Below, piece by piece: positions 10,001 through 14,854 of a stretch of DNA of 64,000 nt. Source of the DNA: Pontibacillus chungwhensis BH030062 (GTDB lineage: Bacteria > Bacillota > Bacilli > Bacillales > BH030062); NCBI RefSeq assembly GCF_000770675.1, contig NZ_AVBG01000001.1:372001-436000 (forward strand). Direction: 5' to 3'. Position numbers and translations under genes: made by a program. How positions within the stretch are numbered: position 1 is the first letter of the stretch; each line of letters starts with the position of its first letter. The notes below the pieces were generated by a model. That model worked only from the letters and a program-made list of their open reading frames with translations, was not told where the DNA came from and made no database searches.

Positions 10001-10163
10001 TGCACTAGTGCCTATTATCGTTAGTGGAGATGTTTTATTTAGGCCTCTTGCCGTATCTATTGTGGCAGGACTTGCGTTTTCAACACTCTTAACGCTACTA
10101 TTACTTCCTGCTTTCTACCTTATTTTATATCGTATACGAAACGGCAAGAAATCATTGTCTTAA
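7092..10163 (+). CDS. RND-family efflux/export permease (AcrB/SwrC-like)
   Basis: This is a 1023-residue proton-driven exporter with the AcrB plan. One N-terminal helix is followed by a large extracellular porter domain (to about residue 325), six helices with GILVDDAIVVND (helix 4 acidic pair), a short cytoplasmic linker near 480-510, a second porter domain (about 545-855) and six more helices with GIVVRNSVILVEFIEQ. Gram-positive members include B. subtilis SwrC, which exports surfactin; the substrate here is unknown. There is no membrane-fusion protein gene next to it. The start ATG has AAAGGAGG. A GACCT-N8-AGGTC inverted repeat lies upstream and could be an operator. A 16-bp palindromic terminator follows. 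Confidence 0.93.
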   Translation: MNWVLKYRKIVWIFILLLIFTGIFTYAQLPKREIPEINVNVATISTVYPGATPKEVESTITNPFENDMEDIAGIDTVESVSSTGFSSVTLTLSGDADRQTVFSKVRQAVSDVSRSFPDNVQDPSVQTDFRMSAVASYHLTAEEFNDLYNIRDTVQKWKESLTDIGGIDQVQVKGLPEQQLLIELDSDSLNQQGVSPFQITQTLREELSPGAIGTTEEEGKQYQLLLQKTENWEQLKSLAIGKKQNGDPLFLNDVGSISLTLKETEDLITYKGKPSLSFTILANEGQNISALQDTITEEVNTLSKDLPSNIDVDRFYTQSTIIEEVFTSLITSFAISVVAVLIIMLFGLPISSAILVAIAIPISVIIGLIPLPYVGVDLNQISIIGIIIAIGILVDDAIVVNDNIQRRFQMGDSAWQGTIQGVKEVRVSIITSTLMIIFSFFPLTFISGSNGDFIRALPTTLITTIIASTIMALTLVPTVQYVRRKRKDQEEAPKKVGILGSFFNWIEDAYANRVLPRVTKRPFIFGFSGLLACVLLALLVTRIPFEFFPEADRQEVTISVSYPQETTLDNTQNQLNDMEQFLKENSNKIDETAVFAGSGMPNLFSSGLQQSGEYTGQVLVRVDKSETSASEFINEWEGPLREEYPEAEIFLETIVSGPPPSAPVEVKIQGSEIDELLSLSNDLKEKIKSLESTELVTLNMNNEQPYIEYNLDRERMADLNLSVDQVSSQIQSASAGIPLPAFDNGVENYSMKVLLDDGDDAGVNLSNLQIAAPSTGENGPPEIITLNEIITEEKTEKIGSIPHIDGERTITLKAYGEEGSNRFQDDANQIVSDFEETLPSGYSFTQSGQASAQQEFFIEVSKLFVIILFLIYLVIAIQFNSLLMPLLITSTVFLAVTGAIIGLFIFNQPLSFLAVLGIVSLSGIVVRNSVILVEFIEQNYRVSQSIIEAVIEAGRARIRPIILTTLTSIAALVPIIVSGDVLFRPLAVSIVAGLAFSTLLTLLLLPAFYLILYRIRNGKKSLS

Positions 10164-10187
10164 TAAGTACAGTAAAAAACAATGAAT

Positions 10188-10219
10188 GAAAGCCGAGAGA
10201 CAATTGTCTCTCGGCTTTC
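10188..10219. terminator. Palindromic terminator between the RND exporter and ybjQ
   Basis: GAAAGCCGAGAGACAA is followed at once by its exact reverse complement, a 32-bp perfect palindrome followed by ATTTTAA. It separates convergent genes. Confidence 0.85.
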
Positions 10220-10250
10220 ATTTTAACTTTATGGTGAATACCTCTATTCT

Positions 10251-10571
10251 CTATGTTTCTTCAATGATAACAGCAGTTCCGTAAGCTATGATCTCGGAAG
10301 CCGCACTCGTTACACTCGAAGTTTCTAAACGAACGGCTATAATGGCATTCGCCCCTTTTTCCTTAGCATGTTCTGTCATCCGCCCAATGGCTAATTGACG
10401 AGCTTCATCCATCATCTTCGTATAATCCCGTATCTCTCCACCTACTATGTTTTTAAGTCCAGCAAGTATATCACGGCCAATATTTTTAGATTGAACTGTA
10501 CTCCCTCTTACAAACCCCTTTACTTCTTTAATGGTTGAGCCTGTTACAAAATCAGTAGTCACGATAATCAT
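10251..10571 (-). CDS. YbjQ/UPF0145-family protein
   Basis: This is a small 106-residue cytoplasmic protein of the YbjQ (UPF0145) family, a pentameric fold often labelled putative heavy-metal-binding. The family signature is clear: GSTVQSKNIGRD, then ARQLAIGRMTEHAKEKGANAIIAVR, and an IAYGTAV end. Its function is not established. Its ribosome site (AAGAGGAGGAAGAACGC) lies inside the 3' end of the interrupted yxlE-like gene, so it is probably translationally coupled to the sigY operon. In the B. subtilis sigY operon this place is taken by ABC-transporter genes, so the linkage is unusual. Confidence 0.9.
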   Translation of the reverse strand: MIIVTTDFVTGSTIKEVKGFVRGSTVQSKNIGRDILAGLKNIVGGEIRDYTKMMDEARQLAIGRMTEHAKEKGANAIIAVRLETSSVTSAASEIIAYGTAVIIEET

Positions 10572-10740
10572 TGCGTTCTTCCTCCTCTTTTTGAAGATCT
10601 TTTACTAGCATAAACAGGACAATGCCAACAAGCACATAAGACTAGGCATAAAGGACGCTTCCTGTTTTAACATCAATGAAGAAACTAACAAGCCCGGTCA
10701 TTTGAAGTAGTAAGCTTAAAAAGATTAGTCCAGCTCTCAT
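10552..10740 (-). pseudogene. yxlE-like small membrane protein interrupted by an in-frame TAG
   Basis: This frame starts at an ATG that overlaps the yxlD-like stop (ATGA) and would encode a 62-residue, two-helix membrane protein. Codon 33 is TAG (10642-10644). Before it reads MRAGLIFLSLLLQMTGLVSF and on to VLYA; after it the same frame continues SYVLVGIVLFMLVKDL and EEEERNDYRDY to a TGA overlapping ybjQ. The length and two-helix form fit YxlE, a small protein of the B. subtilis sigY operon. The nonsense change probably makes it a recent pseudogene, or leaves a 32-residue one-helix peptide. Readthrough cannot be excluded, but nothing in the window supports recoding. Confidence 0.65.
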
Positions 10741-10946
10741 CTTCTCTTCTCCCATAAAAGCTTTTTCATTACAAAAAATGCAACAGTGGGCATAGGGACC
10801 TGTACTAGACCAATTAAAGCCCAAAACCAGGGAGCTTTCCCCACCTTTTTAGCTTGTAGGAATAAAAAAGTACTTTGACTAACTAATAATAATGCAATGA
10901 GACACCAAGCTAAGATCGGCACTTCGTGAGGTTCAACTTGGGTCAT
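10737..10946 (-). CDS. YxlD-like small membrane protein of a sigY-type operon
   Basis: This 69-residue protein has two hydrophobic helices (about 10-30 and 41-60) separated by QAKKVGKAPWFW, and a basic C-terminal tail. The AKKxGKxPWFWALxGLxQxPxP pattern is that of short PLDN-type membrane proteins such as YxlD, which with YxlC restrains sigma-Y in B. subtilis. It overlaps the yxlC-like gene by 14 bases and the next gene by 4, so it is co-translated with the sigma factor. The assignment rests on context and topology more than on strong motifs. Confidence 0.7.
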   Translation of the reverse strand: MTQVEPHEVPILAWCLIALLLVSQSTFLFLQAKKVGKAPWFWALIGLVQVPMPTVAFFVMKKLLWEKRR

Positions 10947-11256
10947 ACCGCATCACCTTCACTTTTTCCTTGTAGAAATATACAGCAAGACTTGTAATGA
11001 CTCCTAATTGGGACAAACCGAAAAGAATGGGTGTATAAAAATAAAGGATAGCTAGCAGTGCCAAAATGATCACAGACATCCCCCATAAAAACATTAACTC
11101 TTTCCAAATATCTTGATGCCTTTGATTTTGTTCTGTTTGAACAAGATGCAATAGATGATTAAAGTCAGGTTGTTCTACATCAATGGATTCATGGAAATCC
11201 TTTAAATCGTTCGTCACTTTATCCTCAAACATGTTGTTTTCATTATGTTTTTTCAT
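10933..11256 (-). CDS. YxlC-like membrane anti-sigma protein
   Basis: This is a 107-residue protein with a charged, acidic cytoplasmic N-terminal part (about 1-50), two closely spaced membrane helices (about 52-90) and a short basic tail. It follows the ECF sigma gene with an overlap, as expected of a cognate anti-sigma factor, and has the size and plan of B. subtilis YxlC. The start is ATG, with AAGGAG ten bases upstream; a GTG one codon earlier is an alternative. No zinc-binding HxxxCxxC motif is present, so it is not of the ZAS anti-sigma type. Confidence 0.72.
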   Translation of the reverse strand: MKKHNENNMFEDKVTNDLKDFHESIDVEQPDFNHLLHLVQTEQNQRHQDIWKELMFLWGMSVIILALLAILYFYTPILFGLSQLGVITSLAVYFYKEKVKVMRYDPS

Positions 11257-11761
11257 CACCTTGCATCTCCTTCCTTAAAAGCTCCAGTCCATAATGTACC
11301 CTAGATTTAACAGTGCCTGCCTTTAAACCAATCATCCGTCCAATCTCTTTATACTCATAGCCATACAAATGCTTCAAGAGGATCGGAATACGATATTTAT
11401 CTTCTAGGGATGAAAGAACTTCCAATGTTTCAGACCAGCCATTTTCCATATTTGATTTATATCCTACTGCCCCACTATTTTCTTTCAGATATAGTTCCCA
11501 TCTTTTATCCTTCCGCTTCATATCCAGAAAAATATTCGTAGCAATTTGAATGATCCATGTTGAAAACTTGGCCTGTATTTCATATTTGTGAATAGAATGT
11601 ATGACTTTCACCATCGTTTCTTGCGTAACATCCTTCGCAACGTCTGTATTTCCGGTAAGCTGAACAGTGTATTTATAAAGAAACTCATAATGATCTTTTA
11701 AAACTTGGGCAAGGGCTTGTTGATCACCTTTTTTAATCCTCTTTAGAACTTGTTCGTCCAT
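11243..11761 (-). CDS. sigY: ECF RNA polymerase sigma factor, SigY-like
   Basis: This is a 172-residue group 4 sigma factor. Region 2 spans about residues 20-90 with DVTQETMVKVIHSIHKYE and FSTWIIQIATNIFLD. Region 4 covers the last 55 residues, with GYEYKEIGRMIGLKAGTVKS as the helix-turn-helix that reads the -35 box. The start is ATG after AAAAGGGGAGTGGG. It is followed by overlapping small membrane proteins like the B. subtilis YxlC/YxlD/YxlE set, which supports the SigY name. A promoter of ECF type lies just upstream, suggesting autoregulation. The regulon is unknown. Confidence 0.82.
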   Translation of the reverse strand: MDEQVLKRIKKGDQQALAQVLKDHYEFLYKYTVQLTGNTDVAKDVTQETMVKVIHSIHKYEIQAKFSTWIIQIATNIFLDMKRKDKRWELYLKENSGAVGYKSNMENGWSETLEVLSSLEDKYRIPILLKHLYGYEYKEIGRMIGLKAGTVKSRVHYGLELLRKEMQGDEKT

Positions 11762-11793
11762 ACCCACTCCCCTTTTATGACCCTTATAGATAT

Positions 11794-11819
11794 AACGAAT
11801 AAGTATAGCCATTCGTTCA
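11794..11819 (-). promoter_or_regulatory. Probable autoregulated ECF promoter of the sigY operon
   Basis: On the minus strand, TGAACG is followed after 16 bases by CGTTAT. The B. subtilis sigma-Y consensus is TGAACG with CGTC at -10, so this differs at one base. It lies about 33 bases upstream of the sigY start. Confidence 0.65.
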
Positions 11820-11863
11820 TGATTATTTTAATTTTTTTATATTTCCTATTCAAAATTCGTTAA

Positions 11864-11893
11864 GCATAGTTCATCGTCCCCTAAGAAATAATA
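11864..11893 (+). promoter_or_regulatory. Forespore sigma (G/F)-type promoter
   Basis: GCATA, 18 bases, then AATAATA. The sigma-G pattern is GHATR-N18-CATXHTA; the -35 and spacing match fully and the -10 matches 6 of 7. It lies 30 bases upstream of the small gene at 11924. Confidence 0.5.
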
Positions 11894-11923
11894 AATATGA
11901 AAGCAGAAAGGAGGCGAATGGTA

Positions 11924-12064
11924 ATGGGAAGAGGTAAAGGATATAAAGTCAAACGTCAAAATCACGAAAATGAAAAACCCTTAACTGCTAAACGATTTGC
12001 AGAAGTAGGCGAGGACAAACCATCAGAAATGCACACAAAAAAAGGTGGAGCCATTAAAGAATAG
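11924..12064 (+). CDS. Small basic, lysine-rich protein, possibly forespore-specific
   Basis: This is a 46-residue hydrophilic protein, MGRGKGYKVKRQNHENEKPL then TAKRFAEVGEDKPSEMHTKK and GGAIKE, with no membrane segment. I do not recognise the family with certainty; size and composition resemble minor small acid-soluble spore proteins. It has AAAGGAGG nine bases upstream of the ATG, a forespore-type promoter and a good terminator, so it is very likely a real gene. An upstream in-frame ATG (two codons earlier) is too close to the ribosome site. Confidence 0.72.
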   Translation: MGRGKGYKVKRQNHENEKPLTAKRFAEVGEDKPSEMHTKKGGAIKE

Positions 12065-12080
12065 CTTCACCTCATTGTTC

Positions 12081-12111
12081 GAGAGCACCTATTCATCGGT
12101 GCTCTCTTTTT
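12081..12111 (+). terminator. Terminator of the small gene at 11924
   Basis: GAGAGCACC pairs with GGTGCTCTC around an 8-nt loop and is followed by TTTTT. Its left arm ends where the convergent yppE coding region ends. Confidence 0.9.
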
Positions 12112-12466
12112 GTAACCCTTCCACTAGTTGATCTAAAACATAATGAATGGAATTGTATAATTCCATGAAACGTTTTTTCGGAACATCAATGTAATAACTG
12201 TGAAGAATTACAAGTTCTATATTTTCTTTTGTGTTTTTCAATTGCAATGGGTGAACAGATTGACCTGGATGACGCTTTAAGTACTGTTCAGCCTCGTTGG
12301 CCCATCGCTCATTTAAAGTAAAAAGCGGAGCTGTTTCTGTTTTGACACGTTCAAATAAAGCCCTATCTTTCTTCTCTGCTGGTTTTTCTGATTGTACGAA
12401 CTGTACTTTTAATACTTCAAGTTGCTCTTTTATTTTTAGTATATCATCATATAATTGTGAATTCAC
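12089..12466 (-). CDS. yppE: YppE family protein (DUF1798)
   Basis: This is a 125-residue helical cytoplasmic protein of unknown function found near recU-ponA in Bacillaceae. The HPLQLKNTKENIELVILHSYYIDVPKKRF stretch is typical of the family (quoted as two parts: HPLQLKNTKENIELV and ILHSYYIDVPKKRF). The start is a GTG nine bases after GGGAG. Position between the sspM-like gene and yppC fits the B. subtilis order. No catalytic motif is seen. Confidence 0.85.
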   Translation of the reverse strand: MNSQLYDDILKIKEQLEVLKVQFVQSEKPAEKKDRALFERVKTETAPLFTLNERWANEAEQYLKRHPGQSVHPLQLKNTKENIELVILHSYYIDVPKKRFMELYNSIHYVLDQLVEGLQKESTDE

Positions 12467-12511
12467 AGTTGCTCACTCCCATGTCTACTTTAACATGAAA
12501 ATAAACAATGT

Positions 12512-12823
12512 TCACTTGTAAATTCGGTGCCAAAGGTTTTTAATTTTAGAAGATTGAGTGGGTTTCTCTATATGTTGCACGGCGTTCTTTTGTTCCTTTT
12601 GAAGTTTCTTAAGTTCACTTTGGAGACGGTATAATTCTGATTGCAAATCTTCAATTTCGTGCCTATGAGACAATACCATTGTCATAACAACCTCATCTGC
12701 TTTTCTTGAAACTTTCTCGTCCACCATTTCGATCCGGTCCATAAGCTCAACCCAGTTTTGTTCAAATTCAAACTTGGAAACACCTTTTTGGAACATTTCA
12801 ATCTTTTTAGCAGCTACCGCCAT
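12512..12823 (-). CDS. Uncharacterised coiled-coil protein
   Basis: This is a 103-residue soluble protein. Residues about 1-50 are amphipathic helices with FEFEQNWVELMDRIEMVDEK. Residues about 55-85 form a strong heptad coiled coil (RHEIEDLQSELYRLQSELKK), and the tail is basic. I do not recognise the family; it occupies the place of yppD/yppF in B. subtilis but I cannot match it to either. The start is fixed by GAGGAGGG seven bases upstream of the ATG; the frame stays open further upstream but without a ribosome site. The plan suggests a small oligomer or partner-binding protein. Confidence 0.75.
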   Translation of the reverse strand: MAVAAKKIEMFQKGVSKFEFEQNWVELMDRIEMVDEKVSRKADEVVMTMVLSHRHEIEDLQSELYRLQSELKKLQKEQKNAVQHIEKPTQSSKIKNLWHRIYK

Positions 12824-12948
12824 TTGGCACCCTCCTCGAGAATTGTTTATATAAGAATTCTCTCTTGGGTCCAATAACCCTTTCCACCTGACAAAACTAG
12901 AAGAAAAGCTACAAAGAAAGTGAATATCGCCAAAATTCCCCTTGATTC

Positions 12949-12977
12949 GTATGTTTTCATAAAACTGTCGCAAACTA
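12949..12977 (+). promoter_or_regulatory. Forespore sigma (G/F)-type promoter of the sspM-like gene
   Basis: GTATG, 17 bases, then CAAACTA (6 of 7 with CATXHTA). It lies 19 bases upstream of the start codon, with a strong GAGGAGGG ribosome site between. Confidence 0.5.
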
Positions 12978-12995
12978 TTGTCGAGGAGGGATATC

Positions 12996-13124
12996 ATGGG
13001 TAAAAAAGGTCGTAATACACAAGCAAAGAAGCCTTTAAAGAACGAGGAACCAAAACAACGCAACGAGAACTTTAAAGGCGATGGGAATCCTAAACTAGAC
13101 GGTGAGAATCGTCCAGCTACTTAA
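12996..13124 (+). CDS. sspM: SspM-like small acid-soluble spore protein
   Basis: This is a 42-residue, very hydrophilic, Lys/Asn/Gly-rich protein. The start MGKKGRNTQAKKP and especially the end KLDGENRPAT resemble B. subtilis SspM, whose end I recall as KLGGPNRPST. Minor SASPs are made in the forespore and stay in the spore core. The gene lies near yppE and yppC, which fits the sspM neighbourhood. It has a strong ribosome site, a forespore-type promoter and a near-perfect palindromic terminator. The family call rests on a short C-terminal match. Confidence 0.7.
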   Translation: MGKKGRNTQAKKPLKNEEPKQRNENFKGDGNPKLDGENRPAT

Positions 13125-13138
13125 AGCTAAATAATAAT

Positions 13139-13174
13139 AAAGCACGAGCATCCACTAGTGGATGCTCGTGCTTT
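13139..13174. terminator. Palindromic bidirectional terminator
   Basis: AAAGCACGAGCATCCAC pairs with GTGGATGCTCGTGCTTT around TA. It lies between the convergent sspM-like gene and yppC. Confidence 0.9.
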
Positions 13175-14123
13175 ATTGTGGACTTTTTAACTGTTGAAAC
13201 GCTAACATAGCAAAACGCTTAGCATAAAAGCGATGACTGACATCCATAGTCGTTTTATAACACTCATCTCGCCACCACTTTTTCTTCACGGAACGCCCTG
13301 AAAGGTACCAATCTGGTCGAATATTATCCCTGTGATGTATGATAGGATACATCACCCTAAGCATAGGAGTTTTCGCAACTGGTAACAAGAAATACTGTTC
13401 GTACTCAGTTCTTGATCCGATAGGTTCCGTCTGAACAGCAAATTGGTGAAAAAAGGGGTAAAATTGTGGATGAAATAGTAATTGATATAACTTCTTCCCC
13501 AATGCAATTCGTTTAGAGATATTCGTAAAATCATGAACTGAAGCACCGTAAAGTTTCCCGGTTGATGTAGGAAAAAGGACAGCACTTAAATGAAAAAAGT
13601 CTTGAGATAAGTACGGTACCCTATGAAATACTCGTTTCTTGAAGAAGGGGTGTTGAATAACAGGCTTTTCAATAACATTTTGTTCATTGATAATGAGTGC
13701 TTTGACAAGACGTTCCTTGTCATTTGTATGCCAAAAACTTTCCCATTCTTTAATCATAAACCGAGATACATTTAATGTTGATAAATGTCGAAATAGCGGT
13801 TCCCCTTTTTCAATCGATCGTTTATAGAGAAGTAATTGAGGGTAAGCATCTGAGAATATGAGCCAGTTAGCCCGTTCAAAAGTAGCAAATAATTGCTGCC
13901 TGACATCTCTAGACAGTAAATCCTTCATTGGATGCACATTAAGATCGGTCATATTCCATCCAGCATTTCTTGAGACCATGCTAGCAAGAAATGCCCAATG
14001 AATTTCCTTGTTTTTCATATAGAAGTCCTGATAGCATTTAGTTCTTGAAACGTTATCTTTATTACCTTCTTCTGTAGCATGAATGATGTCTTGAATAAAA
14101 GAAGGATGTTTCGTCTTATTCAA
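13173..14123 (-). CDS. yppC: DUF2515-family protein YppC
   Basis: This is a 316-residue soluble protein of unknown function, divergent from recU as in B. subtilis. The family-like segment [20 protein letters not shown] lies near residue 40, followed by [19 protein letters not shown]. It is rich in aromatic residues and His/Lys, with no signal peptide or membrane helix. The ATG has GAGAGAGGTG just upstream. Length agrees with the family (about 320). Confidence 0.85.
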   Translation of the reverse strand: MNKTKHPSFIQDIIHATEEGNKDNVSRTKCYQDFYMKNKEIHWAFLASMVSRNAGWNMTDLNVHPMKDLLSRDVRQQLFATFERANWLIFSDAYPQLLLYKRSIEKGEPLFRHLSTLNVSRFMIKEWESFWHTNDKERLVKALIINEQNVIEKPVIQHPFFKKRVFHRVPYLSQDFFHLSAVLFPTSTGKLYGASVHDFTNISKRIALGKKLYQLLFHPQFYPFFHQFAVQTEPIGSRTEYEQYFLLPVAKTPMLRVMYPIIHHRDNIRPDWYLSGRSVKKKWWRDECYKTTMDVSHRFYAKRFAMLAFQQLKSPQ

Positions 14124-14242
14124 ACAATCACCTCTCTCGTACTTATTCAGAAATGCAATGTTTTAGGGATTTTTCACATTTTTGTTCTCATTTTTTTATC
14201 ATTTCTGATATGATACTATCATGCACAGGGAGGGCACATTTC

Positions 14243-14836
14243 ATGAATTATCCAAACGGAAAAAAAGGACGTTCCCCATCCCCTGGGAAGAAACGTCCTC
14301 AGTCGAAACCGGACTTCTCTAATCGTGGCATGACGTTAGAAGAAGACATTAACCAAACAAATAAAGCCTATTTAGAATTAAACCGAGCTGTCATCCATAA
14401 GAAGCCTACCCCCGTACAGATCGTCAATGTAGATTTCCCTAAGCGCAGTGCTGCTGTCATTAAGGAAGCGTACTTCAAACAAGCTTCCACTACAGACTAC
14501 AACGGAATTTACAAGGGTAGGTATATTGATTTTGAAGCGAAGGAAACTAAAAACAAAACATCCTTCCCTCTTGCTAATGTTCACCAACACCAAATTGACC
14601 ATATGAAACAAGTATGTGAACATGGGGGAATCTGCTTTTTAATTATTCGATTTTCCACTCTAGGAGAAACGTATTTTCTCGAGGCAGAGAAACTTTTCCC
14701 TTACTGGGAACGACAAAAAGATGGGGGAAGAAAATCAATCCCCTATCAAGAGATTGTAACAAAAGGGTATATCATCTCACTTAAGTATCATATACGTGTA
14801 GATTATTTGCACGTTTTGGATGACTTATACTTTTAG
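14243..14836 (+). CDS. recU: Holliday junction resolvase RecU
   Basis: This structure-specific endonuclease cuts four-way DNA junctions in recombination and chromosome segregation. The protein has 197 residues. Key parts are the disordered basic N-terminus, [12 protein letters not shown], the [18 protein letters not shown] catalytic core (Asp, Glu and Lys of the nuclease site), and [14 protein letters not shown]. The start is the ATG nine bases after AGGGAGG; 30 further codons upstream are open but lack a ribosome site. ponA follows after 18 bases, the conserved recU-ponA pair. Confidence 0.95.
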   Translation: MNYPNGKKGRSPSPGKKRPQSKPDFSNRGMTLEEDINQTNKAYLELNRAVIHKKPTPVQIVNVDFPKRSAAVIKEAYFKQASTTDYNGIYKGRYIDFEAKETKNKTSFPLANVHQHQIDHMKQVCEHGGICFLIIRFSTLGETYFLEAEKLFPYWERQKDGGRKSIPYQEIVTKGYIISLKYHIRVDYLHVLDDLYF

Positions 14837-14854
14837 AACGGAGGAAGATGGGAA

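Noticed and set aside
10642-10644. TAG codon as a pyrrolysine site
   Set aside because: Nothing in the window suggests a Pyl system, and the gene is not a methylamine methyltransferase; a point mutation is simpler.
12921-12926. TGAATA as a -35 box for the sspM-like gene
   Set aside because: The distance to the nearest -10 candidate does not fit; GTATG with CAAACTA at 17 bases is better.
12824-13063. N-terminal extension of the coiled-coil protein by about 80 codons
   Set aside because: The extension runs antisense through the sspM-like gene and its promoter, and the ATG at 12823 has a strong ribosome site.
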